Assembly (NCBI GenBank): GCA_015062685.1
Contig: SUUE01000005.1
Location: 21,628 to 85,627, forward strand
Length of the DNA: 64,000 nucleotides
Direction: 5' to 3'
DNA from: Coriobacteriaceae bacterium
Lineage (GTDB): Bacteria; Actinomycetota; Coriobacteriia; Coriobacteriales; Eggerthellaceae
Part shown: positions 16,401 through 25,087 of the stretch, piece after piece
Layout of the letters: the number at the start of each line of letters is the position of its first letter
How positions within the stretch are numbered: the stretch's first letter is position 1
Position numbers and translations under genes: made by a program
Notes under the pieces: generated by a model
Told to the model about the DNA's origin: nothing
The model's database searches: none
The model's input: the letters and a program-made list of their open reading frames with translations, nothing else

Positions 16401-19400
16401 CTCGTTCATCATCCAATACTCGGGAATCGTGTACGTGATGCCGCGGTTCACCATATCCAAGTAGTAGCAATTATTGATGGTGATCGACGCAGCTGGGATG
16501 CCGAAACGGTCGGCCGGGCCCGCAATGTAGCTGACCCCCTTGATGGTGCCCGCCATATCGGGAAGCTTCACGTAGGTGTAGCAATTGTTGAACACGCCCT
16601 TGCCGTCGTAGGCGTCGCCCGTTCCCGTGAAGTTGATGTAGTTGCTCGTGTAAGCGCTACCAGCAATGCCCGCGATATAGATATGCGTCTGATAGATACG
16701 ATCGACCTTACGCGCGCGACTGCCTTCGGGAACGGGCGTGCCCTTGGCGTCGGCATACAGCTCGTTGATGGTGCGCTCCGCCACGCTGATGGAGCCGCCG
16801 GAATAGCAATCGTTCACCGAATACTGGGCGGAGCCCATGAGGCCGCCCACGCGAATGTAGTTGCCCCAGGAAGCCGCACCGGTATCATGCGTGCACTCGA
16901 TGCTGATGTCGGTGACTGCGGAACTCCTCTCGAGCATCACGTTGCCCACACCCAGCAAACCACCCACGACGCCGCCGCCCTGGCGGTGTTTTTGAGAGCT
17001 GGCATCCACGATGTTGTAACCCGCAATCGCGCAATTGGAGATGGTGCTCACCGTGGTCTTGGTCTGGTAATCATACGCCACGCCGACCAGGCCGCCGAGG
17101 CTGTAAGCGCCAGGGGACTGATTGACCTGACCGCCACTCGAAGGCGTCTGTCGCTTGATCGTATTGCCCTGGTCGCTGTAGAGAATGATGTCATGCATGT
17201 CGGCGCCGACGGTCACGCCGAACAAGCCAACGGTGAAGCTGTCGGACGTGATGTCGAAGTTCTGGACCTTGTAGCTGCCGCCATCGTACTCACCGCCAAA
17301 CCAGGCATAGAGCACGACCTCCCTGTTGTCGGTGGCGGCCGCACTAGCCGAAGCCGCAATGGGCGTGAAGTTGAAGGCGGTCCCCTTGGCAACACCCAAG
17401 TCGTGCGTCTGGCGCCAGTACTGGCGCGGGCGCGCGGCATACGCATCGGCCTCGGTCTGCTTCGCCTTACCCGTCGAGCTCGTGTACTGCAGGTACGGGT
17501 AGTTCTTGTAGGTGTCCCCGTTCACGAACTGGCTCGTGTTCTTGGTTATGCTGTTCCAATTGATGTACTGCAGCTGCTGGAGCGAGCGCACCTCGTACTT
17601 GTTGTCGAGCTCGCCCGGCGTCTCCGAGTAGTTCGTCTCCTCGCCGTCGGTGCCGGCGATCACGCCAGCGCCCTCGAGGCTCATGGCGTTGGCGAAGAAC
17701 GGCGCCACCTGGAACACGTAGGAGTCGTCGCCGTAGCGCAGCGTCCACGTGCCCTCGCGCACGGATGCGTTGTCGGTGCTCAGGTAGAGGTAGTCGCCGC
17801 CGCCGGCCTCGCTTTCAAGGCGCGTGGTGTACGGATAGAACGTGTACGCGCCGCCCATCTGGGTCTGGATGCTGGCCTGGGCCTCCTCGTTCACCGTGGT
17901 GCCGCTATACGCCATGTTGGCGAGGGAGGACTCGACGTTGATCGCCTCGTCGGAGCGCGCGAAGTAGCCGTAGCCGTACTCGGTGATCAGGCCCTCGTCG
18001 TCATGCGCCGTGCAAAGCGTCGTGCCCTTCATGGAGCCGCCGCGCTCGGCACCGATGAACGTGATGTGGTAGCCGTCGTTCGTGCCGTGCTCCTCGTGCT
18101 CCCAATAGAACACGCCCAGCGTGCCGAGGTTCGCCTCGTCCTGCCAATTGCCGTAATGCACCCAGTTGCCCGAGCGATCGCTCACGACCGCGCGATAGGG
18201 GTAGCCGTCATAATCGGAGAGGTCGGTCGCGCCGAAATCGTACACGTAGCCATCCACCGCCCAGCTGGTGCCCCTCTGGCCGCACATCACGTTGCGCGTG
18301 ACCGGCTGCCCGGTGGTCGTGCCCGGATCGTAGTTGTAGGAGCGCAGGGTGCCGACGTAGGAGAACGTGCCGTCGCTCAGGTAGACCGACGACGAGACGA
18401 TGCCGCCCAGCGGCGAGAACGCATAGGTATGGGAAGCCTCGCCGTTCGCGTTGAGCGACGTAGCGCAATAGCTCGAGCGGATCGCGCCTTGGTTGTAGCC
18501 GGCGAAGCCGGACAGGCGCACGTTTCCACCGCGCGAGAACGACGTCTCGACATGGCCCAGGTTGTAGCACGAAACGATGTTGCCCGTGCCGTAGTTGATG
18601 CCCACGAAACCGCCCGCGTAGGCCTCCGCGTTGAGCGTCGAGAGGCGAATGACCGGGCAATCGGCCGAGCTGCTGTAGATGTCGCCCTCGTTGCCGCCCA
18701 CGAGGCCGCCGACGTAGAGGTTGCTGTTGCTGTAGGCGCTGATCGTGCCGTTCGTGCCCTCGTAGCTGTAGCCCGCCACCGCGCAGTTGTCCACGATGGC
18801 GCCCTCGCCGTTATAGCCGGCGAGAATGCCGAAGTAGACGTGCTGGTTCGCGCCGATCTCGCTCATGCGATGCGCGTAGCGGTGCGTGCCGTCCACGGTG
18901 TAGTCCCAGGTGACCACGATGTTCTCGAGCCTGCCCTCGTTGAAGCCGAACAAACCAATGTAGTCGGCGTCGTCGGTGATGAAATCAATGCCGCCGATGC
19001 GGTAGCAGTTGCCGTTGTAGTTGGCGATGAAGTGACGGTAGCCGCCGATGGGCTCCTGCCGCGTGACGGAATAAACGCCCTCGCGGAAGTAGCTGTTCCA
19101 GTCGTATTCGCTGTAGTAGATGTCGCGCTCCTGGTAGAAGGTGCAACCGGAGGTGGCATCGGCGTAGCTGTCGTAGTACAAGCTGAGGTTGTAGAGCTGG
19201 CGCGGCGTCCTGACCGAAATCCTCTCGCCGGAGCTCAACGCGGGCCTCACGTCGTTCTCAGCGTTGCCGACGCGCGCCGTCTTGGCGAAGTGCGGGTTGA
19301 AGTAGTAGACGTTCGTCGTTTGGCTCAGGATGCGCTCGTCCACCTGCACGCGCCAGAAGAAGCCCGTCGCGTCGTCCAGGACCACGTTCACCATTTCCCT

Positions 19401-21869
19401 CGGCAGGGGGTACACGTGGTATTCTGCGCCATCCGTCCCGTACACCTGGAAGTAGCCGCCGGAACCCGAAGCGGGGCTGATGGTGTAGGAGCTGAAGCCC
19501 TCCACGGTCACGTTGGCGGTTTCGGGAAGGGGGTCGCCCACGCGGTAGACGATGCCGTAACCGTCGCCCACGATGGTGTCCCAATCCGAGAGCGTCGAAT
19601 CGACGTCCGCGCCGAAGAAGCCGTAGCCGCCCGATGCGTACTGCTCGTAGTAGACGAGGCCACCGGACTTGAAGTCGGCCTCCCAGTCGCCGTAGTGGTC
19701 GTTCACCTTCAAGCGCGGGTAGGCGTAGGCCGTGAGCGCCTGGCCGGCCAGGTTGTAAGGGTGCGTCGTCGTGGTCGTATCGGAGGTGTAGGCGTTCGAG
19801 ACGGCGGAGAGCGCCGCGAGCAGCTCGGCGCTGCCCATGTTCCCGATGCGGTACGTGCCGGAAGCGTCGCCCGCTGTCGATTCGGCGGCGTGCAGGTAGT
19901 AGACGCCCGACGCCTGGTCGATGGTCGGCGCCGTGCTGTAGGCAAGGGGCATGCCGCTCCCCGAGACCACGGTGTAGGTGCCCGTGGCCTTGGTCACGGC
20001 ACCGTTGCTCAGGCCGGCGAGCTGGCTGCCGTACAGGAAGCCGACGGCGTAGCAGTTCTCGAACGTCACTTGCGCGCCGTTGGACGAGACGCCCACCAGG
20101 CCCGCAGAGGACGCGTCGCCGTGCACGTAGCTGTCGGCATAGGACTTCTCGGCGTAGAGCGTGCCGGAGACCGAGCCGACCAGGCCGCCCGAAGCCGCCG
20201 CGCCGTACTGAACCGTGGCGGCCAGGTTGTTGGACATGCCGAGGCTGGCGTCTAGCTCGACCGAGCCGACCAGGCCGCCCGTGCGCACGCCCGAGATCCA
20301 GATGTCGTTATAGGTCTTGTTGTCCAAGTCGCCCTGGGCATCGCTCAGGTAGACGCGGCAATCGTGGATGTAGTTCGTCTGCCCGGACACGCGGCCCACG
20401 AGCGCACCCGTGTCGGACCCGCCGCTCACGTGAGCGCCGACGAGCGAGACGTTGCGCAGCGTCAACGAGCCCTTGGACTCGGCGAACAGGCCGGCGGGCG
20501 CGTCGCCCTCCTCGGCGATGTTCAGCCCGGAGATCACGTAGCCGCCGCCCTCCTTGGCGTTGTTGCCCTCGAGCACGTTGAGCGTCGTGACGCCCACGGG
20601 CTTGAACTTGGCGAGGCCGGTGGCGCTGTCGTTGCCGTTGAAGTAGGTCTTCAGCAGCTCGCCGTCCTTGCAGTAGGTGTGGTACCAGTCGTCCTTGTCC
20701 GAGGTCTCGTTGAACGAGATGTTGCGATTGATCGTTGCCGTGGTGACCTTGAAGTTGCCCGACGCGCTCTCGAGCATGTCGAGGTTCTGCAGATGCCTGC
20801 CGTACTCGATGACCGCCTCGTTGTTCGCGCCCTTCGCGTTCTTCGAGCTGTTGCTCGCGTCCGCGAACAGGCTGTTCGTCTTGGCGGTGACCGTCTTCGA
20901 CTCGATGGTCCGATCGGGGCTCTCCACCTTGAGCGAGATGTTGAGCTCGTCGCCCGCGATGAGCTGCTCTTGCGGCGCGCTATGGCTTCCCGAACCGTAG
21001 ACGGCGTCGAAGCGCTTGTCGGGCGCCGACAGGTCGTCCAGGACGATGCGCACGTAGTAGCTCTTGCCCACACGCCTCAGGTTGTTGGCGCTGTTGTACT
21101 TGTAGACGGTCTCGCGGCTATGCCCCTGGCTGTCGGAGAGCTTGATGGTGAACACGAGGTCGTCGCCCGTGCCCGTGCCCGGGCGGGTGCAGTAGAACGC
21201 GGCCTCGAGCTTCTCCTTGTTGGTGATCGTGATGGTGGGCTTGAGCGTGGACGTGTCGCCCGACACCGCGGTGTCGCCGCCGTAGTAGCCCACGCGGGCG
21301 CCATCGTCGAAGCGCTTGTCGCGGCTGCGCAAGTCGTCGTACGTGGCCCAGTTGGACGCGTAGTCGCTCAGGTCGCGTTCGGAACCGGTCTGCTCCTCGC
21401 TGTAGTAGACGGCGTAGACGCTACCGCTATCCGGCGCGTATTCGACTACCCAATGGTGCTTGATCAGTTCGCTGTCCGCCACGTCGTCGGTCATGACGTA
21501 GTAGCACACCGACCCCTCGGTTCCGCGCGCGGAGTCCGTCATGGCGTACAGGTCGGGCAACTGCACGAGCTCGCCCGACTCGTCCAGCTCCGCGGCGCGG
21601 TCGCACGGCGTGTCGGGGAGCTTGACCAGCAACGGGTCGTCGAGGTCCTGGTACTCGTCGGCGTAGCCGCTCGAGCTCATGGCCGTGAGCTTATTCTGCA
21701 CCGCCGCGTAGAGCACCTCGGCCTTGGAGTCGAGCTCGTTTTGGCGCATGTTCTTCTGCAGGTTCGCGATAGCGGGAATGAGCAGCATGAGCAGCACGAG
21801 CAATATCGCTACAGCGATAAGCGCCTCAGCAAGAGTAAAGCCTTTTTGATCCTTCGCACCCAAACGCAC
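13416..21869 (-). CDS. Giant type IV prepilin-signal adhesin (2,817 residues)
   Basis: The protein starts with a prepilin leader, AKDQKGFTLAEALIAVAILLV, with the Gly cleavage site and Glu5, followed by a pilin-like helix. Residues of about 450-1760 contain many GLUG-type repeats (GGLVG, GGFVG, GGLLG spaced by short beta segments), which predict beta-solenoid blocks. A bacterial Ig-like region follows. At about 2300-2640 come four Listeria-Bacteroides (InlB B) repeats ending in EAQW, YAVW, YAHW and HARW. A final domain of about 170 residues has a lectin-like beta pattern. No LPXTG or other anchor is present, so pilus incorporation through the prepilin helix is the likely attachment. The GTG at 21869 is chosen because AGGTGG is five bases upstream; an earlier GTG at 21878 overlaps that site. 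Confidence 0.88.
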   Translation of the reverse strand: MRLGAKDQKGFTLAEALIAVAILLVLLMLLIPAIANLQKNMRQNELDSKAEVLYAAVQNKLTAMSSSGYADEYQDLDDPLLVKLPDTPCDRAAELDESGELVQLPDLYAMTDSARGTEGSVCYYVMTDDVADSELIKHHWVVEYAPDSGSVYAVYYSEEQTGSERDLSDYASNWATYDDLRSRDKRFDDGARVGYYGGDTAVSGDTSTLKPTITITNKEKLEAAFYCTRPGTGTGDDLVFTIKLSDSQGHSRETVYKYNSANNLRRVGKSYYVRIVLDDLSAPDKRFDAVYGSGSHSAPQEQLIAGDELNISLKVESPDRTIESKTVTAKTNSLFADASNSSKNAKGANNEAVIEYGRHLQNLDMLESASGNFKVTTATINRNISFNETSDKDDWYHTYCKDGELLKTYFNGNDSATGLAKFKPVGVTTLNVLEGNNAKEGGGYVISGLNIAEEGDAPAGLFAESKGSLTLRNVSLVGAHVSGGSDTGALVGRVSGQTNYIHDCRVYLSDAQGDLDNKTYNDIWISGVRTGGLVGSVELDASLGMSNNLAATVQYGAAASGGLVGSVSGTLYAEKSYADSYVHGDASSAGLVGVSSNGAQVTFENCYAVGFLYGSQLAGLSNGAVTKATGTYTVVSGSGMPLAYSTAPTIDQASGVYYLHAAESTAGDASGTYRIGNMGSAELLAALSAVSNAYTSDTTTTTHPYNLAGQALTAYAYPRLKVNDHYGDWEADFKSGGLVYYEQYASGGYGFFGADVDSTLSDWDTIVGDGYGIVYRVGDPLPETANVTVEGFSSYTISPASGSGGYFQVYGTDGAEYHVYPLPREMVNVVLDDATGFFWRVQVDERILSQTTNVYYFNPHFAKTARVGNAENDVRPALSSGERISVRTPRQLYNLSLYYDSYADATSGCTFYQERDIYYSEYDWNSYFREGVYSVTRQEPIGGYRHFIANYNGNCYRIGGIDFITDDADYIGLFGFNEGRLENIVVTWDYTVDGTHRYAHRMSEIGANQHVYFGILAGYNGEGAIVDNCAVAGYSYEGTNGTISAYSNSNLYVGGLVGGNEGDIYSSSADCPVIRLSTLNAEAYAGGFVGINYGTGNIVSCYNLGHVETSFSRGGNVRLSGFAGYNQGAIRSSYCATSLNANGEASHTYAFSPLGGIVSSSVYLSDGTFSYVGTLRSYNYDPGTTTGQPVTRNVMCGQRGTSWAVDGYVYDFGATDLSDYDGYPYRAVVSDRSGNWVHYGNWQDEANLGTLGVFYWEHEEHGTNDGYHITFIGAERGGSMKGTTLCTAHDDEGLITEYGYGYFARSDEAINVESSLANMAYSGTTVNEEAQASIQTQMGGAYTFYPYTTRLESEAGGGDYLYLSTDNASVREGTWTLRYGDDSYVFQVAPFFANAMSLEGAGVIAGTDGEETNYSETPGELDNKYEVRSLQQLQYINWNSITKNTSQFVNGDTYKNYPYLQYTSSTGKAKQTEADAYAARPRQYWRQTHDLGVAKGTAFNFTPIAASASAAATDNREVVLYAWFGGEYDGGSYKVQNFDITSDSFTVGLFGVTVGADMHDIILYSDQGNTIKRQTPSSGGQVNQSPGAYSLGGLVGVAYDYQTKTTVSTISNCAIAGYNIVDASSQKHRQGGGVVGGLLGVGNVMLERSSAVTDISIECTHDTGAASWGNYIRVGGLMGSAQYSVNDCYSGGSISVAERTINELYADAKGTPVPEGSRARKVDRIYQTHIYIAGIAGSAYTSNYINFTGTGDAYDGKGVFNNCYTYVKLPDMAGTIKGVSYIAGPADRFGIPAASITINNCYYLDMVNRGITYTIPEYWMMNEHYLMTEEDFQDILNGDLHINRRILYPDSGNAQLYGRPSDVDYTRLSSGDTSFLSPAWTTVTTSEGGVSIPGKYSFPGNNAKLAGKDYPFPTVVTQPDLTYGGDVNVHYGTWPLYGATWTEGMADIDIFADMQREGSSAGEAQKTFTLEDPLGELIDKDPSTLKFKFDHAGIAEVSGVTRKDDHTYEVTFTALGEGATTVIAEDTGSSASFVLRVTGELELESVPAQLVGYKNTVSQLTLEARSKSNPSQVYSTSSNGRWEIDDSQLQSLVSLDKTGVNTWNVTHDEKGSLQLPVLFTYTYRGHDYLARLYVPVRTPGSIGVSSDPVLAGDSLAYNEVQRQLSNTIVVGQDAVYEEDEKPELPEGLDADFYLYESISDGDVGGKALAGMVEPSVRLTGTITTAAGATPFDFVYAGTADPENPGFLVQMGNPETDLVSDSNFQYLPCHIRYTGEGTVGKTAITIEFTHEEDVSDAGVATPYSVQASIDVPRYIGTFTAGAGEGRDRIVKGTGTGDITLPDSQGFSKTGYTFSGWSDDVETNLQPGTTYRLVSNRSFEAQWTANPYKVALNPNFQTSDDPVIVDCVYDTSTTLPANEFERDGFRFAGWAKTPNGSVAYRDQASILNLTAEANATVNLYAVWGSKHKLTLDSQATDEFHPTPASQAIDVYDHFSEVTGYTRPTVWAYTVEGWYTEPTGGSKVLRADGTIAGTVEGYTADGEFALDADKTLYAHWTPAKVKLKANGVETAYDIPALIDGTAPYEKPTRTVDGLGYKLDGWYTGNTDDGGTMVIDADGHVVAGKESELTEGRVLHARWTQSPKFHFDPNGQLWNGTENNRYPDKVKIDFDRGDYLKVTMNVSTCKINKADILSFGRYDKLGEWNDSSVMHLQYNAQNKAKTKKVALNNTEKYFDRSENTHITVKIMKDKLLLDDVEVLKGHALEQKYKNMILNEIARTAGTPDENIFGVGSIEGNGRSDASDYIVTVENDDPNVFLYEFD

Positions 21870-21940
21870 TATACCCACCTACAACTGCTCTTATATCAAC
21901 GTTTAAAGCTCTGGAAAAAGAGCGTGCTAATTCATGATGG

Positions 21941-21949
21941 ATTATAGCA
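21941..21949 (-). promoter_or_regulatory. Predicted promoter of the giant prepilin/minor-pilin operon (extended -10)
   Basis: The minus strand reads TGCTATAAT, a perfect extended -10, placing the start near 21935 and leaving a leader of about 65 bases. The -35 is poor. This would drive the adhesin and the three minor-pilin genes. Confidence 0.7.
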
Positions 21950-22014
21950 TCCTGTTTTGAACTATTCGGTTTTGACGTGGGTTTTCGTAGCGAAACGGTC
22001 AAACAGGCAGGGCG

Positions 22015-22902
22015 TTACCAACTGATGAGCTCGTAGCCGTCGTCGGTCACCACCAACTGCACCTCCCATTGGGCGGTGGGCTTGCCGTCCGCGGTGCGCA
22101 CCGTCCAGCCGTTGGGGTCGCTCATGTCGATGTCGGGTGCGCCCATGTTCACCATGGGCTCGATCGTGAAGCACATGCCCGGCACGAGGACGGGGCCGGT
22201 GCCCGCCTTCTCGTTGAAGCCCACCCAGGGATCCTCGTGGAACTCGAGGCCGATGCCGTGGCCTCCGAACTCGCGCACCACGGTGAAGCCGGCGTCGGTG
22301 GCAACCTTGTTAACGGCAGCGCTCACGTCGCCCAGGAAGCCCCACGGCTTCACGGCGGCCAAGCCCGCCTGCACCGATTCGCGCGTCACGTCCACCAGGC
22401 GCTTCCGCTCCGGGTCCACATCGCCGATGCAGAACATGCGCGAGCTGTCGCTGAAGTAGCCGTCGAGGATGGTCGACATGTCCACGTTCACGATGTCGCC
22501 GCTCTTGAGCGCCTCGTCGGGGCTCGGGATGCCGTGGCACACCACCTCGTTGATGCTCGTGCACACGCTCTTCGGGAAGCCCTCGTAGTCGAGGTCGGCC
22601 GGAACGGCGCCGTGCTCGATGCAGTAATCGTGCACCCACTGGTCGATCTCCTCGGTCGTGGTGCCCTCGCCAATGTGAGCTTCCACGTAGTCGAGCGCGC
22701 CGACGTTCACTTCCGCGCTGCGCTTGATGGCCGCGATGTCGGCCTCGCTCTTCAGCAGCTCGCGCGGCAGCACCTCGAATCCTTGGGCGGCGAGCTCTTC
22801 CATGCGCTCGTCGTTGGCCAGATGGCACTTCTTGTACTTCCTGCCGCTCCCGCACCAGCATTCGTCGTTGCGGCCCGGCGTGACCATTCCATCGAAAGAC
22901 AT
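22015..22902 (-). CDS. map: Methionine aminopeptidase type I with N-terminal SEC-C zinc motif
   Basis: This 295-residue cytoplasmic metallopeptidase removes the initiator Met. Residues 13-27 hold a SEC-C motif, CWCGSGRKYKKCH, the zinc-binding, ribosome-associated motif also found at the end of SecA. The peptidase domain follows, with the metal-ligand segments DIVNVDMS, GHGIGLEFHEDP (His) and FTIEPM (Glu). The second Asp of the usual metal pair lies in the DGYFSDSSR segment. AAAGGA precedes the ATG, and a TATAAT lies 39 bases upstream. The SEC-C extension occurs in several actinobacterial and clostridial enzymes. Confidence 0.95.
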   Translation of the reverse strand: MSFDGMVTPGRNDECWCGSGRKYKKCHLANDERMEELAAQGFEVLPRELLKSEADIAAIKRSAEVNVGALDYVEAHIGEGTTTEEIDQWVHDYCIEHGAVPADLDYEGFPKSVCTSINEVVCHGIPSPDEALKSGDIVNVDMSTILDGYFSDSSRMFCIGDVDPERKRLVDVTRESVQAGLAAVKPWGFLGDVSAAVNKVATDAGFTVVREFGGHGIGLEFHEDPWVGFNEKAGTGPVLVPGMCFTIEPMVNMGAPDIDMSDPNGWTVRTADGKPTAQWEVQLVVTDDGYELISW

Positions 22903-22940
22903 GTTCGTTCCTTTAGTCCAGATTGTAATATTCGGCTAAC

Positions 22941-22946
22941 ATTATA
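22941..22946 (-). promoter_or_regulatory. Predicted map promoter -10
   Basis: TATAAT on the minus strand lies over the stop end of the upstream glycosyltransferase gene, placing the map transcript start near 22934. The -35 is weak. Confidence 0.55.
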
Positions 22947-23904
22947 CACGCTGGCCGTCATCGGAAACGACGACCTCTTCCACCAAGTACAGCGGGCGGT
23001 GCTTGGCCTCGGCAAACGTGTTGCCCACGTAGATGCCCACGACGCCCATGACCGACACGATGATGCCGCCGACGAAGACCATGACCGCGATGGTGCTCGG
23101 CCAGCCCATGGGCACCTCGGGGTCGATGACGCTGTGGACGATGAGCACGATGATGCCGATGAGGGCCGCCACCGCCATGGCGAACCCGAACTTGACCGCC
23201 AACGTCAGCGGCTTGGTCGAGTGCGTCGTGATGGACTCGATGGCGAGCGATACCTTCTTGCCGAACGTATAGGACGACTTGCCCTCGAAGCGCTCCTCAG
23301 CCGCAATGTCGATGGTTGTTTGCTCGAATCCCATCCACGTCATGAACAGCGAGTAGTCGCGCCCGCGCTCGCGCATGCTCAGGTACGCGTCGATGGCGCG
23401 ACGGCTGGCGATGCTGAAGTTGCCGATGGTCGGGTCGACTTCGGTTTCGGCGAGCCGCGAGTACACGCGGTAGAACGCGCGGGAAAGCGCCATGGTCGAG
23501 CGCGAGTCCTTGCGCTCCATGCGGCGCGCGAACACGATATCGTAGCCCTCGAGCGCCTTGGCGTAGAGCTCGGGGATGGCCTCGGGCGGGTCCTGGCAAT
23601 CGCAGTCCATGACCACCGTCCAGGCGCCGCGCGCCCGATCGAGGCCGGCCGTGATGGCGCATGCCTGGCCGAAGTTGCGCGAAAAGTGGATGCCGACCAC
23701 GTGGGAATCGTCTTGCGCCAGCTGGCGAACCGTTTCCCACGAGCCTTTGGGGCAGCGATCGTCGACGAGGATGATCTCGTAGCCCATGCCCATGCGCCCG
23801 AGGGCATCGGTGAGCCTGCGGTGCAGCTCGGGCAGAGCGCCCGGGCACCCGTAGACGGGCACGACGATTGATATCTCGATAGCTTGTTCGTTCATGGCTG
23901 CCAT
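22942..23904 (-). CDS. GtrB/CsbB-like undecaprenyl-phosphate glycosyltransferase (GT2)
   Basis: This 320-residue protein has a GT-A catalytic domain (residues of about 10-235) and two C-terminal membrane helices (about 240-265 and 278-305). Catalytic segments VVPVYGCPGALPEL, LVDDRCPKGS and the DCDCQDPPEAIPEL metal motif are present. This architecture is that of enzymes that load one sugar onto undecaprenyl phosphate for later use outside the membrane, in partnership with a large membrane transferase. That partner is probably the YfhO homologue of the same operon. Its ATG sits beside the preceding stop codon, so translation is coupled. Confidence 0.88.
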   Translation of the reverse strand: MAAMNEQAIEISIVVPVYGCPGALPELHRRLTDALGRMGMGYEIILVDDRCPKGSWETVRQLAQDDSHVVGIHFSRNFGQACAITAGLDRARGAWTVVMDCDCQDPPEAIPELYAKALEGYDIVFARRMERKDSRSTMALSRAFYRVYSRLAETEVDPTIGNFSIASRRAIDAYLSMRERGRDYSLFMTWMGFEQTTIDIAAEERFEGKSSYTFGKKVSLAIESITTHSTKPLTLAVKFGFAMAVAALIGIIVLIVHSVIDPEVPMGWPSTIAVMVFVGGIIVSVMGVVGIYVGNTFAEAKHRPLYLVEEVVVSDDGQRV

Positions 23905-23905
23905 T

Positions 23906-25084
23906 CTATCCCAGCAACCCTAAATAAGGGAGCAGGTCCTGGACGGCGGGGGCGGCGAGGATGAAGTGGCCGAGGCGCGTGGAGCTGTCGGTCACCTCGC
24001 GCGCGCCCGCACGGGCTTCCTCATCAATGCGCACGGACTGCAGGAAGTTCGGGCACTCGCTGCGCACTCGGTCGAGCAGCTGGAAATCGGCTTCCTCGAA
24101 CATGAAGCGGATGGCAGCCGCCTGCGGCTCCGACACGGGGTTCAAATCGGGCTCGCGGCCGAGCGCGATGTCCACCACCGCGCGCACGAAATCGACGCCC
24201 GTGGAAAGCGGCACGAGGTCGCTGCCGATGCAGTCGCCGCCCATGCGGGCGCCGATCTCGATGATCCGCATAGTGCCGTCAGGGGCGATCTTCAATTCGG
24301 AATGGCTGGCGCCGTTCTCCACGCCGAGCGTGCTGAGCGCGTGCACGACGACGTCCCGCACGCGGGCCTCCGTAGCCGCGTCCAGCCCGGCGGGCTGCAG
24401 GTGCCCCGACTCGATGAAATGCGGGGCTCCGGTCGTGGCCTTGCGCGTGATCGTCAGTATGCGATGCTCGCCGCGCCAGCTGATGCCCTCGACGCTGAAC
24501 TCGTCGCCCTCGGCGAATTCCTCCACGAGGGCGCTCTTCGCGAACCCTTGCTCGAAAGCGTTGGCCAGGGCCTCGCCCACGGTCATGGGGTCGCCCGGCG
24601 CCTCGAGCTTGGTCACGCCGCGGCTGCCGGAGCGGTCGATGGGCTTCACGATGAGCGGGTAGCTCAGGCCGTGCTCCAGCGGGTCGAAGCCCGCGGCATC
24701 GTCCTCACAGACGAGAATGCTCTTCGGCGAGGGGTCTCCCCCCTCCTCGAACGCCCGGCGCATGCAGCTCTTGTTGGTGGAGAGCTGGGTGCACTCGAGC
24801 GAATTGCCCACGAGCCCCAGCTCGTGGGCCACATGGTTCACGGCTACCGTGGCGAGGTCGCTCGCAATCGTGCAGATGCCGTCCACGCCTATGCGGCGGC
24901 ATTCCTCCACGATCTGGTCCACCTCCACGATGCTAACGGGATGGAACACGTCGGCGGCGGTTTCGCCCACGTCGCCGCATTGCCATGCGAACGCGTGCAC
25001 CTCGCAGCCCATCTCCTGGGCCTTGAGGATGAGCGGCATCTGGAAGTGCGATGCGCCTATGACGGCCAGTTTGGGCTTGGACAT
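23906..25084 (-). CDS. ATP-grasp carboxylate-amine ligase
   Basis: This is a 392-residue cytoplasmic protein with an N-terminal Rossmann-like domain (KLAVIGASHFQMP) and an ATP-grasp core. PLIVKPIDRSGSRGV is the first ATP-binding strand and SELKIAPDGTMRIIEIGARMGGD carries the metal-binding Glu/Asn-type site. ATP-grasp ligases join a carboxylate to an amine. Because it lies between a 4-amino-sugar transaminase and a lipid-sugar transferase, the likely acceptor is the amino sugar, giving an aminoacylated sugar. That substrate is inference. It is in operon with its neighbours, with three bases between genes. Confidence 0.85.
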   Translation of the reverse strand: MSKPKLAVIGASHFQMPLILKAQEMGCEVHAFAWQCGDVGETAADVFHPVSIVEVDQIVEECRRIGVDGICTIASDLATVAVNHVAHELGLVGNSLECTQLSTNKSCMRRAFEEGGDPSPKSILVCEDDAAGFDPLEHGLSYPLIVKPIDRSGSRGVTKLEAPGDPMTVGEALANAFEQGFAKSALVEEFAEGDEFSVEGISWRGEHRILTITRKATTGAPHFIESGHLQPAGLDAATEARVRDVVVHALSTLGVENGASHSELKIAPDGTMRIIEIGARMGGDCIGSDLVPLSTGVDFVRAVVDIALGREPDLNPVSEPQAAAIRFMFEEADFQLLDRVRSECPNFLQSVRIDEEARAGAREVTDSSTRLGHFILAAPAVQDLLPYLGLLG

Positions 25085-25087
25085 GGC

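Noticed and set aside
15492-20255. 1,587-codon open frame on the plus strand opposite the giant adhesin gene
   Set aside because: It is antisense to a protein with clear prepilin, GLUG and InlB-type features, and its translation is Arg/His/Val-rich without motifs, as expected for the shadow of a GC-rich gene.
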